This document shows, in pieces, positions 23,113 through 32,181 of a DNA stretch of 33,578 nt. Position 1 is the stretch's first letter, and the number at the start of each line of letters is the position of its first letter. The stretch comes from Lentisphaerae bacterium GWF2_57_35 (GTDB lineage Bacteria; Verrucomicrobiota; Kiritimatiellia; CAIQIC01; GWF2-57-35): assembly GCA_001804865.1 (NCBI GenBank), contig MHBK01000010.1, positions 1-33,578 of the forward strand, in the 5' to 3' direction. Position numbers and translations under genes: made by a program. The notes below the pieces were generated by a model. The model ran no database searches, was not told where the DNA came from, and saw only the letters and a list, made by a program, of their open reading frames with translations.

Positions 23113-25077
23113 ATGCTCAGGACCAAGTTATTTAAATACTTTGCGTTGCTGGTCATTGTCGTGGGAGGACTGTCGACGCTGGTGGGGTTCAGGATCATCA
23201 AGCGGCAGGTGATCGATGAAGCGCAGCATCGCGTTCGTCTCGACCTGGGCAGCGCATGGGCGCTGCAAAATGCGCGCCTGCACGACATCGAAATTATTCT
23301 TCGGTTGATCGCCGGGAAAAAGATCGTCCTGGAATCCGCTCAAGGCGAAGACTGGACAGGCGCCTACCTGCAAGACCGCCTCCGCGACATTCAAACGACG
23401 TTTGGGCTCGATTATCTGGGCATTGTCTCCGCCGACGGACACGTCGTCCTTCGCACCACCCCTCCCCACCAGACCGGCGACAACCTGTCCGCCCATGCCA
23501 TGATCAGCCGCGCGCTTCGCGGCCAAACGGCAACGGGGTTCGACATCCTGTCCCCGTCCGAGCTTGAACGGGAATCCCCCGCCCTGGCCGAACAGGCCCA
23601 TATCACCCTGGAGGTCACCCCCCGCTCCCGCCCGGACTCGCGCCACGAGGAGCGGCAGGGCTTGGTGATGGCCGGCGCCGTTCCCATTATGCACGAAGGC
23701 GCTTTGGAGGGCGTCCTCTATGGCGGCATCTTGCTCAATCGCAACGAAGGGGTCGTGGACAACCTCAAGAACGTCATGTTTAAGAACGAGACGTATCAGG
23801 GCGCTTCATTGGGCACAGTCACCATCTTCCTTGACGATTGCCGTGTGGCAACCACCGTAACCACGACCAACGGGACCCGCGCCGTCGGGACCCGTGTTTC
23901 CGCCGAGGTGGCCGAGCAAGTGCTGGACCACGGGCTCTCCTGGATCGGACGGGCTTTTGTCGTCCGCGATTGGCACCTGACGGCCTACGACCCCATCCGC
24001 GATCTCGACGGGAAAATCCTCGGCATGCTCTATGTCGGCCTACTCGAAAAACCGTTCCGGGATTTGGAAGCTCATCTGCTGCTCCGCTACGCCGGCCTTT
24101 TACTCTTTGGCTTGTTGGGAGCCTTAACGCTGGCCTATTTCCTTGCCCGCCACCTGGCCGATCCGATCCATCGCCTGTTGAAAGCCTCCCGATCGCTCCA
24201 AGACGGCGAGAATCCCCAGCCGGTGGCCCTTACCGGCGTTTGCGAAGAAACCGACGGCTTGGTCCGGGCTTTCAACGACATGGCCGCCGCACTGGCGGAC
24301 CGGGAGATGGGGCTGAAGAAGGCCAACGAAAAAAAGGAACGGGCGATCGAAGCGCTCCGGAGTTTGAATCAAAGCTACATGAATGTCGTGGGCTTTGTCT
24401 CTCATGAGCTGCAAGGACCCGTGGCGTCCGTGATGAATTATTCCTACGCCCTGCTGCAAGGCACGCTGGGCACGCTGACCGGCGAGCAGACCCGCGTCAT
24501 TCGGCAGATTCAAGCCAACAGCGACCGGATGGTCGAGATGGTCCGGCATTATCTCAATTTGTCCCGGATCGAAAGCGGCGAGTTTTACCCGGCGCCGGCA
24601 CGGGTGGCCGTGGAGGACGAAATGGTGGGGCCGCTGCTGGAAGCCCTCCAGCCGCAACTGGCATCCAAAAAGATGCACGTTGAAAATCGCATCGACCGGC
24701 AAATCCAGTTGCGCGCCGATCCCAACATGACCCGGGAAGTCTTCGAAAATCTGCTCAACAACGCCGTCAAATACGGCCGCGAAGGCGGCGCCATCGTTCT
24801 TTCCTGTCAACGCGACGGCGCCTTGGCCGGCTTTTCGGTGCGCAACGAAGGCCCCGGCATCCCGCCGGAAAAGATGGACAGGCTCTTCCAAAAGTTCAGT
24901 CGGCTGGAAGACGGCAAAGATGGACGCCGAACGAAGGGCACGGGCTTGGGCCTGTTCATCACGCGGCACATCGTCGAAGCGCACGGGGGAACCATCGACG
25001 TAGAATCCCACCCCAACGAATGGACGGAGTTCCGGTTTACGCTGCCGGCGTGGATCGACGAGTCCGACGGAAGTTGA
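23113..25077 (+). CDS. Cache-domain sensor histidine kinase
   Basis: A 654-residue membrane kinase. The first membrane span is at about 8-28; a double-Cache-like periplasmic sensor (about 30-315) follows with two GILLNRNEG/GMLYVGLLEKPF-type segments. The second span is at about 322-345, then a HAMP linker and coiled coil. The HisKA domain has FVSHELQGP (phospho-His431), and the ATPase domain has NLLNNAVKYG, NEGPGIP and GTGLGLF. All catalytic boxes are intact and there is no receiver. It converges on the hox operon, whose last gene is a lone receiver, a plausible partner. The catalytic core resembles the second kinase at 30833-32128. Confidence 0.88.
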   Translation: MLRTKLFKYFALLVIVVGGLSTLVGFRIIKRQVIDEAQHRVRLDLGSAWALQNARLHDIEIILRLIAGKKIVLESAQGEDWTGAYLQDRLRDIQTTFGLDYLGIVSADGHVVLRTTPPHQTGDNLSAHAMISRALRGQTATGFDILSPSELERESPALAEQAHITLEVTPRSRPDSRHEERQGLVMAGAVPIMHEGALEGVLYGGILLNRNEGVVDNLKNVMFKNETYQGASLGTVTIFLDDCRVATTVTTTNGTRAVGTRVSAEVAEQVLDHGLSWIGRAFVVRDWHLTAYDPIRDLDGKILGMLYVGLLEKPFRDLEAHLLLRYAGLLLFGLLGALTLAYFLARHLADPIHRLLKASRSLQDGENPQPVALTGVCEETDGLVRAFNDMAAALADREMGLKKANEKKERAIEALRSLNQSYMNVVGFVSHELQGPVASVMNYSYALLQGTLGTLTGEQTRVIRQIQANSDRMVEMVRHYLNLSRIESGEFYPAPARVAVEDEMVGPLLEALQPQLASKKMHVENRIDRQIQLRADPNMTREVFENLLNNAVKYGREGGAIVLSCQRDGALAGFSVRNEGPGIPPEKMDRLFQKFSRLEDGKDGRRTKGTGLGLFITRHIVEAHGGTIDVESHPNEWTEFRFTLPAWIDESDGS

Positions 25078-25105
25078 AAGCATCGCCCGGATTTTTCCCC
25101 GGCGG

Positions 25106-25480
25106 CTACTTCAGTTTTTCCTTGAGCGTAGCGAGTAATTTATCCGGATGGAGGGGCTTCTGGAAAACGCCGTCCAAGCCGAGATCCGCGTAGTTGGTCA
25201 CCATGTTCAATTGATCGCCGGCGGAACTGAGCATAAAGACCGGCGCGGTGTTGTTCAGCAGCTTCAACTCCTTGACGAAGTTGACGCCGGAATCGATTTC
25301 TTCCATCATCAAATCGACGATGATCAGATCGGGACGTTCCTTCTTGAACTTCTTCAAGCCTTCCTCAGCGGAAGGGGCTTCGTCGACCAGATAACCGTTG
25401 GCTTCAAGAATCACGCGCATGGAATCCAGAAAGTCCTGGTCGTCATCGATGTACAAAATTACATTTTTACCGTTTCTCAT
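25106..25480 (-). CDS. Single-domain response regulator coupled to hoxW
   Basis: A 124-residue receiver with no output domain. The acidic pocket is YIDDDQD (Asp residues 11-13), the phosphoacceptor is the Asp in IIVDLMM, and the switch Ser and Lys lie in MLSSAG and FQKPL. Its ATG overlaps the hoxW stop (ATGA), so it is translated as the last gene of the hox operon. Such lone receivers (CheY/Spo0F-like) relay phosphate or bind a target. Two histidine kinases flank the operon and are candidate donors, which is an inference. Confidence 0.88.
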   Translation of the reverse strand: MRNGKNVILYIDDDQDFLDSMRVILEANGYLVDEAPSAEEGLKKFKKERPDLIIVDLMMEEIDSGVNFVKELKLLNNTAPVFMLSSAGDQLNMVTNYADLGLDGVFQKPLHPDKLLATLKEKLK

Positions 25481-25989
25481 AATAGGCCCTCATTGATGTG
25501 CATTGTATCGCATTCTTTTTGTACGGCCAGTTCAAATGACCGCTGACGCAAAACCGGTTCCAGGAAACGCATAGCCGCCTTGAGATTCCTTTGGGCGCCC
25601 TCGGAAAGGCCTTCGCCAAATTCGTTGAAGGCGTACCCGCGAATTCCGAGCGCATAAGCTTTCGTACTCGCGCCAAACAGGCTGCGGGCCAAGCCGAAGA
25701 CGCTTTCGGGTTCGATGCTGTGCGTTGTGAAGGAAACGTCCTCGGACGGATGAATGGCGCGAAACGAAAAAGGTTCAGGCCCGTTAACGGCGGCATCGGC
25801 AAAAACAACCACATCATAAGCCGCCAAATCTGCGGCGTCCTCCACATTCAGTTGATAATCGGAATCCACCGATACGCCCGGGATGCGCAGGGCTTCGACG
25901 GCAGCGGCAAAAGCCGGTCCCAAGCCGTCGTCCAGGCGCCCGGGATTCCCGTAGCCGATCACGAGAATGCGTGAAATCCCGTTCGTCAC
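25477..25989 (-). CDS. hoxW: Hydrogenase maturation protease for HoxH
   Basis: About 170 residues of the HycI/HybD/HoxW family, an endopeptidase that removes the C-terminal tail of the [NiFe] large subunit after nickel insertion. The N-terminal motif ILVIGYGNPGRLDDGLG carries the first nickel-sensing acidic residue, and HSIEPESVFGLA holds the conserved His90. The start is a GTG at 25989 that overlaps the hoxH stop (GTGA). The open frame extends upstream to 26241, but that part is antisense-like sequence inside hoxH. HoxH has an intact cleavable tail, consistent with this partner. Confidence 0.9.
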   Translation of the reverse strand: MTNGISRILVIGYGNPGRLDDGLGPAFAAAVEALRIPGVSVDSDYQLNVEDAADLAAYDVVVFADAAVNGPEPFSFRAIHPSEDVSFTTHSIEPESVFGLARSLFGASTKAYALGIRGYAFNEFGEGLSEGAQRNLKAAMRFLEPVLRQRSFELAVQKECDTMHINEGLL

Positions 25990-27443
25990 CGCGCGTCGAC
26001 TCCTTTCGCGCGACGATCCAACAACTCGCCGCGGCGGTCCCGCAACTCCACCGCCAGCGGCATCTGCCCCATGGCATGCGTGGCGCAGGAAAGGCACGGA
26101 TCGTAAGCCCGAATCGCCACTTCGACGCGGTTGAGCAGGCCTTCCGTAATGGTCGTGCCCGAAAGATAATCGCGCGCGACCTTTTCCACCGCACGGTTCA
26201 TCGGGGTGTTGTTGTTGGTGGTCGAAACGATCAGATTGCACCGCGTGACCTGATCGTGTTCGTTTACTTCGTAATGATGGAACAACGTCCCGCGGGGGGC
26301 CTCAACGAGTCCGACGGTTTCATAACGCCGTTCGCCCTTGACGACCAGATCGGTTCCCTGCAAATCCGGATCGTGCAGCAGGGTTTGGATTTTTTCGGCG
26401 GCGTGCAGAAGTTCGATCATGCGGGCCCAGTGATAGGCCATGGTCATGGCATTGGGTTTTCCGCCGGTCAGGGCCTTGAATTCCTGCCGGGCGGCTTCGG
26501 CTTCGGGCGTATCGATGAACGTGCAGGCGTTTATCCGCGCCAAGGGTCCCACCCGGTACCAGCCGTTTTCCGGCCCCAACGATTTGATGAACGGGAACTT
26601 CATGTAGGACCACGACTTTACTTCCTCGGCGATGTAGTCGATGTAGTTCTGGTAATCCACCTGATCGAAGATCGTCTTTCCCCCGGCATCGATGGCGCGC
26701 AGATTTCCATGATACAAATCCAGCTCGCCGGACGGGCCGACCAGGCAAAGATGATTCGATTCGAACGTGCCGAAATCGGCCAGCTCCTTCAAGTGCTCGG
26801 AGGTGTACTCCTTCGCCAGCTTGAGCGCCGAGCGCGCCCATTGCACGATTTGCGGCAGGTCCTTGAGAAAACCGTCGCGTTCTTCAATGGAAAGATTCTT
26901 ATTCACGCCGCCGGGAATCGCGCCGGTGCCGTGAATCTTCTTTCCGGCCGTGGCCTTGATCAGCTCCTGGCCGTATTTCCGCATCATCACGCCCTGCACG
27001 GCCAGTTCGGGGAATTTACGGGCCACGCCGATGACGTTCCGGATCTCAGGATCGGCGTCGAAACCAAACAGCAGGTCCGGCGAGACCAGATGGAAAAAGT
27101 GCAAGGCATGCGATTGCAGGGTTTGGCCATAATGCATCAACCGGCGGATTTTTTCGGCGGTGGGGGTCAGCTTCTCGCCGCCGACAATCCGATCCATCGC
27201 CTTGGCCGCGGCCAAGTGATGGCTCACCGGGCAGATGCCGCACAGCCGCTGGACCAACACCGGAATTTCCCAGAAAGGCCGCCCCTGGACAAACCGCTCG
27301 AATCCACGAAACTCGACGATGTGCAAGCGCGCCTGCGTTACCTTGTTGTCGTCGTCCAACAGAATGGTGACTTTGCCGTGCCCTTCCACGCGGGTCACGG
27401 GACTGATCACGATCCTCTTGCCGTTTGTCGCTACGTTCGCCAT
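25986..27443 (-). CDS. hoxH: NAD-linked [NiFe]-hydrogenase large subunit HoxH
   Basis: A 485-residue catalytic subunit of a group 3d bidirectional hydrogenase. The nickel ligands are in RLCGICPVSHH (Cys68, Cys71) and DPCLSCATH (Cys450, Cys453, His456). A 29-residue tail (AMGQMPLAVE...) after His456 is the expected substrate of the maturation protease. It oxidises H2, or forms it, and passes electrons through HoxY to the HoxFU diaphorase. The ATG has AAGGAG upstream. It is the fourth gene of the hox operon. Confidence 0.95.
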   Translation of the reverse strand: MANVATNGKRIVISPVTRVEGHGKVTILLDDDNKVTQARLHIVEFRGFERFVQGRPFWEIPVLVQRLCGICPVSHHLAAAKAMDRIVGGEKLTPTAEKIRRLMHYGQTLQSHALHFFHLVSPDLLFGFDADPEIRNVIGVARKFPELAVQGVMMRKYGQELIKATAGKKIHGTGAIPGGVNKNLSIEERDGFLKDLPQIVQWARSALKLAKEYTSEHLKELADFGTFESNHLCLVGPSGELDLYHGNLRAIDAGGKTIFDQVDYQNYIDYIAEEVKSWSYMKFPFIKSLGPENGWYRVGPLARINACTFIDTPEAEAARQEFKALTGGKPNAMTMAYHWARMIELLHAAEKIQTLLHDPDLQGTDLVVKGERRYETVGLVEAPRGTLFHHYEVNEHDQVTRCNLIVSTTNNNTPMNRAVEKVARDYLSGTTITEGLLNRVEVAIRAYDPCLSCATHAMGQMPLAVELRDRRGELLDRRAKGVDAR

Positions 27444-27469
27444 ATGCAGACTCCTTCCCGGAAAATCGG

Positions 27470-28015
27470 TTAATCGTATTTTAAAAGCTCATAAGGCAAG
27501 TCCACAGGCTTGCCGCTCAACAGGGCCGTCAAAGCCGCCCAGAGGGCGTCCGCCGACGGCGGACAGCCCGGAATGAAGTAATCGATCTTGACCACCTCAT
27601 GGCAGGGATAAACCTTGTTGAGAATCAAAGGGAGCTCGGGATCGTTGGGGATCAGGCCGGACGGATTGTGAACGGTCGGCCCGTTGAGGTAAGCTTCATC
27701 CAAACATTCCTTGAGCGGCAGCGTATTTCGCCAGGCCGGAATGCCGCCCATGGTGGCGCAGTCGCCAACGGAGATCAGAATGTCGCAATGCTCGCGAAAC
27801 AACTGAAGCACGTGCACGTTCTCTTCGTTGCAGCAACCGCCCTCGATGAGCCCGACGGCGCAGCGCGCGGTGAAGGTCTTGATGTCGTTGATCGGCGATT
27901 TGTTGAAATCGACCAAGTCGATCAGTTGCAGAATGCGTTCGTCAATGTCCAGCAGGGACATGTGACAGCCGAAACAGCCGGCCAGCGATGTGGTTGCCAC
28001 TTTGGGTTTTTCCAT
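27470..28015 (-). CDS. hoxY: [NiFe]-hydrogenase small subunit HoxY
   Basis: A 181-residue cytosolic small subunit that carries the proximal [4Fe-4S] cluster between HoxH and the diaphorase. Likely ligands are Cys14 and Cys17 (GCFGCHMSLLD), Cys86 (VGDCA) and Cys151 (PGCPPS). It lacks a Tat signal, which fits a soluble group 3d enzyme. It lies between hoxU and hoxH with short gaps. Confidence 0.94.
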   Translation of the reverse strand: MEKPKVATTSLAGCFGCHMSLLDIDERILQLIDLVDFNKSPINDIKTFTARCAVGLIEGGCCNEENVHVLQLFREHCDILISVGDCATMGGIPAWRNTLPLKECLDEAYLNGPTVHNPSGLIPNDPELPLILNKVYPCHEVVKIDYFIPGCPPSADALWAALTALLSGKPVDLPYELLKYD

Positions 28016-28033
28016 GTTCGTGCCCTCGCTTTT

Positions 28034-28759
28034 TTACTGCGCCGATCCGGCGTCCTTGGGTTGTACTTCAATTTCGGAACCGATCGGGCTGCGGTCATAA
28101 ATCCGCTTGCCGATCGGGATTTTAAAACCGACCCGCTTCTTCAGGATGGCGCCGACCGGACAAACCTGCGCGGCGCGGTCCGTCGCGGCAAAATCGGTTT
28201 CGCCCAACCCGTCGTCGGCATTCACGCCCACCTTCTTGTTGCGGGTGCGGCCAATGTACTGAAAGACGTTCTTGCCGTCGAAGGTCTTGGAGGCCTGGAT
28301 GCAGCGCCCGCAGAAAATACAGCGGTTGTGGTCGATCAAGACATCCGGATGAGTCGCATCGATCTCGCGCTTGGGCTCCAGATAAGGGAAATGAGGGGTC
28401 TTAATTCCCAATCGATACGCCATGCCCTGCAACTCGCAGTTACCGCTCTTCTCGCAGAACATGCAGTAGTGATTGCCTTCGACAAAAAGCATCTCGATGA
28501 GATTGCTGCGCAGGCGCTTCAGCTCGGGCGTTTCGTTCTGAATCACCATGCCCTTCATCACGGGCGTGGTGCAAGCGGTCTGGGGGCGCCCGTTGACCAG
28601 GACGGTACAGACCCGGCAGGAGCCGTTGGGTTTCAACCCCGGATAGGCGCACAGCCGGGGGATATAAATGCCGGCCTTGTCCGCCGCTTCCAAAATGGTG
28701 TGATGCGTCTCGGCTGGAATTTCAACGCCGTCAATGGAGATCGTGATGGAATCTGTCAT
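28034..28759 (-). CDS. hoxU: Diaphorase ferredoxin-like subunit HoxU
   Basis: A 241-residue NuoG-like iron-sulfur subunit. The N-terminal [2Fe-2S] site uses Cys37, Cys48, Cys51 and Cys63. The His-Cys3 region has His97 with Cys99, Cys102 and Cys108 (HYCMFCEKSGNC). A [4Fe-4S] site uses Cys147, 150, 153 and Cys200. It wires HoxF to HoxY. Family length and motif order match HoxU of soluble NAD-reducing hydrogenases. Confidence 0.94.
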   Translation of the reverse strand: MTDSITISIDGVEIPAETHHTILEAADKAGIYIPRLCAYPGLKPNGSCRVCTVLVNGRPQTACTTPVMKGMVIQNETPELKRLRSNLIEMLFVEGNHYCMFCEKSGNCELQGMAYRLGIKTPHFPYLEPKREIDATHPDVLIDHNRCIFCGRCIQASKTFDGKNVFQYIGRTRNKKVGVNADDGLGETDFAATDRAAQVCPVGAILKKRVGFKIPIGKRIYDRSPIGSEIEVQPKDAGSAQ

Positions 28760-28773
28760 GAGTATGTCCTCCC

Positions 28774-30588
28774 TTAAGTCTCAATCGCCGCCGATTTGCG
28801 CCCGACCAGGCCTTCCGCTTCCGCGACCGCCGCGCGCAAGTCGAACGACGGATCGAAGTTCTTCGGATGAGTCCGGAGCAATTTTTCGTAAAACGGACGA
28901 AACCGCTCCAAGGTCGTCAGGATGGGATTGGGCGACGCCTGCCCCAGCCCGCACCGGCTGGCCGTCTTGACGGTTTCAGCCAGGTCATGGAGATAGTCGA
29001 GATCGGACAACTGGCCTTTGCCGTCGAGAATGTCTTCGAGTTTTTTCATCATCAGGACATTCCCCACGCGGCAGGGCGTGCAGTAGCCGCAACTCTCCTC
29101 GACGAAGAAATCCATGTATTTTCGGGCCATCTCCGTAATGTTCCGGCTGCTGTTCAGAATGACGATCGCGCCGCCGGTCGCCAGATCGTCGAAGCAGATG
29201 ACCCGCTCGAAGCCTTCCGGCCCGACGATTTCGCGGGAAGGGCCGCCGACCTGCACGGCCTGCACGTCGTCGGCGCCGGCTTCCCGCAGCACTTCGGCCA
29301 TCGTCACGCCCATCGGGAATTCGTAAACGCCGGGACTGTTGCAGTCGCCGGAAATGCTCAGCACCTTGGTGCCGGGGCTGCCCTTGCTCCCCATTTCCAC
29401 AAACCAGCCGGGACCTTTTTCGAGGATGCGGGCGACGCAGCAGAACGTCTCCACGTTGTTGACGACCGTGGGCTGCTCCAGGTAGCCCTTCTGCGCCGGA
29501 AAAGGAGGCCGGGTTTTCGGATCCCCGCGCAGGCCTTCGCAGGAACTGATCAGCGCCGTTTCCTCGCCGCAAACATACGCGCCCGCGCCCAACTGAATGC
29601 GCACGTCGAAATGAAAGCCTTTCTTGCCGAGGATGTCTTTGCCCAAAAAACCGTCCCGGCGGCGATTTTCGATGACGTTTTCCAAAAATTTCCGCAGGTA
29701 GGCATATTCGCCGCGCAGGTAGATAATTCCTTCCTGGGCGCCAATGGCATAGCCGGCAATGGCCATGCCTTCGAGCATCAGATCCGCGCGCTCCGTCAGA
29801 ATCACCCGATCCTTGAACGTCCCCGGCTCGCCCTCATCGGCATTGCACATGACGAATTTACGGTCGCCGTCGGCGGCCCGGGTAAATTCCCACTTCATGC
29901 CGGCCGGAAAACCCGCGCCGCCGCGCCCGCGCAGGCGAGCGGTCTTGATATCGCGAATGACTTCGACAGGACTCAACGCCAGCGCCTTGCGCAGCGCATT
30001 GCCCGATTCCATCTCCGCAAAAACCACCGGCCCTTTTTTCCGCAGCCCATTCTGAACCATGGCCCGGACCAGCTTGTGCGCGTTGTTGCCGTCGCCCAAC
30101 CGGCGCACAAGTTTTTGCGGGTCGCCGGATTCCCGAAGCGTGCGGACGATGCCCCGGACGCTATCCGACGAAAGACTTGTGACGACAACCTCGTTGATGA
30201 GCGCCGCGGGGGCCTGGTCGCTCATGCCGATGCAAGGGGTGTATTCCAACGTAAAACGCCCGTCCGCGGTCGTTTCTCCAAACCCAATGCCCAATTCCTC
30301 GGAGAAAGCCCGCGCCACATGTTCGATGCCGAACATCGTATCCACGATGTCGTTGCACAGACGGATCACCACCCGCCCCTTGGGTTTTTCGGAATAGAAT
30401 GCGTAAAAGGTCACCACGCTTTGGACCTCGACGCGATGGGCGCCGGTTCCACGGGCGATCAAATTCATGGCCTTGCCGGAGCAACAGCCGTATTTTTCAT
30501 GGACATCGCGAACGATATCCATCATGCGGGCGCGATCGCCGCCGTACGATTCGCAGATGGTGTGGATGGTGTTTTCAAACTCGCTCAT
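28774..30588 (-). CDS. hoxF: NADH-oxidoreductase (diaphorase) subunit HoxF with fused HoxE/NuoE-like domain
   Basis: A 604-residue protein, the Ralstonia-type fused layout. The NuoE-like domain (about 1-130) keeps only Cys78 and Cys119 of the four usual [2Fe-2S] ligands; the others are Asp83 and Ser123. The NuoF-like part has the NAD/FMN site GRGGAGFPAG (221-230), the glycine-rich GAGAYVCGEETALISS, and [4Fe-4S] ligands Cys500, 503, 506 (ESCGYCTPC) and Cys546. It reduces NAD+ with electrons from H2. As first gene of the operon it has GAGG upstream. No separate hoxE is present. Confidence 0.93.
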   Translation of the reverse strand: MSEFENTIHTICESYGGDRARMMDIVRDVHEKYGCCSGKAMNLIARGTGAHRVEVQSVVTFYAFYSEKPKGRVVIRLCNDIVDTMFGIEHVARAFSEELGIGFGETTADGRFTLEYTPCIGMSDQAPAALINEVVVTSLSSDSVRGIVRTLRESGDPQKLVRRLGDGNNAHKLVRAMVQNGLRKKGPVVFAEMESGNALRKALALSPVEVIRDIKTARLRGRGGAGFPAGMKWEFTRAADGDRKFVMCNADEGEPGTFKDRVILTERADLMLEGMAIAGYAIGAQEGIIYLRGEYAYLRKFLENVIENRRRDGFLGKDILGKKGFHFDVRIQLGAGAYVCGEETALISSCEGLRGDPKTRPPFPAQKGYLEQPTVVNNVETFCCVARILEKGPGWFVEMGSKGSPGTKVLSISGDCNSPGVYEFPMGVTMAEVLREAGADDVQAVQVGGPSREIVGPEGFERVICFDDLATGGAIVILNSSRNITEMARKYMDFFVEESCGYCTPCRVGNVLMMKKLEDILDGKGQLSDLDYLHDLAETVKTASRCGLGQASPNPILTTLERFRPFYEKLLRTHPKNFDPSFDLRAAVAEAEGLVGRKSAAIET

Positions 30589-30832
30589 GGCTCAACCTCA
30601 TAGTGATGGGTTTGGCGGGATATGAGACGCTCGCCGGATCGGTTTTTTGCGTTTTGTGCGACGCGGGTTGAATGCAAACTTCCCCCCTAATTGTTAGCGG
30701 ACACCCTCGATCTTTCCGCTCCATTGCATTACATGACTTTTCCGTTCATATTTACTCTACAGGGGGAAACGCGCCAATGAAACAGTTTTTTGCTGTTGTT
30801 TCGTTTTTTTCGAGTGTAAAGAAAGGCCCATC
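30589..30832. other. Divergent promoter region of hox operon and GAF kinase
   Basis: About 245 nt without a gene. Both the hox operon and the kinase must be expressed from here. No convincing minus-strand promoter for hoxF was found. A plus-strand candidate is listed separately. Confidence 0.6.
30724..30752 (+). promoter_or_regulatory. Candidate promoter of the GAF kinase
   Basis: TTGCAT (30724-30729), 17-bp spacer, CATATT (30747-30752). Each box matches the sigma-70 consensus at about four of six positions. It would give a leader of about 75 nt before the ATG at 30833. Confidence 0.3.
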
Positions 30833-32128
30833 ATGACAACGGCCGACTCATCCATTCTCGTTTATCTGACGCCCAGTGAAATCGAACGAAACGGCGGCGG
30901 CATCGCCGCCGACGAACAGGCCATGCTCGACACGATCAATCAAAAAGTCGCCGGCAAGGAATCGTTGAAGGATTTGATCGCATATTTACTGAACGCCGGA
31001 GCCCGGACCTTCCCTTGCGACCGCATCGGACTGGCGTTTTTCGAAGAAGACGGACAGCGCGCCGTCGCCTATTCGGTCGAAACCCGCTATGACCCGGTGG
31101 TCCTGAAAACCGGCTACATGGAGAATATCGCCGGCAGTTCCCTAAAGGAAATCGTCGACCGGGGCGTGGTCCGGATCATCAACGATTTGGAAGCCTACCT
31201 CCGTGAACACCCGGACAGCCGCTCGACCCAGTTGTTGGTCCAGGAAGGGGTCCGCTCCAACATGACCTGCCCCCTGACGGTCGAAGGCCGCGTGGTCGGC
31301 GTGATGTTTCGCAGCTCGCGACGCCCCTGCGCCTACGACGAACATCAGGCACTGCTGCATCTTCGCATGGCCGAACGCCTCAGCCAGGCCGTCGAAAAAG
31401 CCTGGCAGATCGAACAACTCCGCACCGCCAACCAAGCCTATCTGGAGATGCTGGCGTTCGTCAGCCACGAATTGAAAAACCCCCTCGCCTCAATCATCAC
31501 CAGCACACGCCTGTTGACCGACGGATACATGGACCCGCTCACCCCCCGCCAAGCCGAATGGCTGAATAAAATCGAACACAAGGCCGGCTATCTCATGGCC
31601 CTGATCCGGGAATATCTGGACCTGGCCCGCATCGAAAGCGGACCATTGCATATCCATGTGGCCAAACAAGTCGATTTCATGAAAGAAATTCTGACGCCGG
31701 CCGTGTCCGTCACACAGGATTTGATCCAGCAAAGACACATGACGCTCACATGGCCCGAAGAAAGCTTCGCGATCGAAGGCGATCCGAGCCTGCTGGAGAT
31801 CGTGCTCGTGAACCTGTTGAACAATGCCGCCAAGTATGGAAAATCCGAAGGCCGGATTCGCGTAACCGGCCGGCGCACCGACAAGGACTTTTCCGTTTCC
31901 GTCTGGAACGAAGGCCCCGGGTTTCAGGAAGCGGATCGCGACAAACTCTTCCGCAAGTTTTCGCGTTTAAAGACCCCGGGCGCTCGCGAACAAAAAGGCA
32001 CCGGCATCGGCTTGTACACCTGCTGGCGCATCGTCCAACTCCACGGCGGACGCATCTCCGCCCGTTCGGAGCCAGGCCAGTGGGCGGAATTCACAGTGCT
32101 CCTCCCCCAGCCCATCCGCGTTGCGTGA
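30833..32128 (+). CDS. Cytosolic GAF-domain sensor histidine kinase
   Basis: A 431-residue kinase without membrane spans. A GAF domain (about 40-190: PCDRIGLAFFEEDG, MTCPLTVEGRVVGVMFRSS) is followed by HisKA (FVSHELKNPLAS, phospho-His212) and an ATPase domain (NLLNNAAKYG, NEGPGFQ, GTGIGLY). GAF domains bind small ligands, hemes or clusters; here the ligand is unknown. The gene diverges from hoxF and could regulate it. Its kinase core closely matches that of the Cache kinase across the operon, which suggests a shared receiver. Confidence 0.88.
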   Translation: MTTADSSILVYLTPSEIERNGGGIAADEQAMLDTINQKVAGKESLKDLIAYLLNAGARTFPCDRIGLAFFEEDGQRAVAYSVETRYDPVVLKTGYMENIAGSSLKEIVDRGVVRIINDLEAYLREHPDSRSTQLLVQEGVRSNMTCPLTVEGRVVGVMFRSSRRPCAYDEHQALLHLRMAERLSQAVEKAWQIEQLRTANQAYLEMLAFVSHELKNPLASIITSTRLLTDGYMDPLTPRQAEWLNKIEHKAGYLMALIREYLDLARIESGPLHIHVAKQVDFMKEILTPAVSVTQDLIQQRHMTLTWPEESFAIEGDPSLLEIVLVNLLNNAAKYGKSEGRIRVTGRRTDKDFSVSVWNEGPGFQEADRDKLFRKFSRLKTPGAREQKGTGIGLYTCWRIVQLHGGRISARSEPGQWAEFTVLLPQPIRVA

Positions 32129-32181
32129 ACAGACCGGCCGCGGCATACGAGCTTATAGGCCCCCTCAAATTGGCTTGCGGT

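Noticed and set aside
25971..30603. Long plus-strand frames opposite hoxH, hoxY, hoxU and hoxF
   Set aside because: Open frames of up to 578 codons exist, but they mirror well-recognised Hox subunits and show no family features. GC-rich third positions explain them.
32129..32181. attC-like site downstream of the integrase
   Set aside because: No paired core sites with a foldable stem were seen in this short gap.
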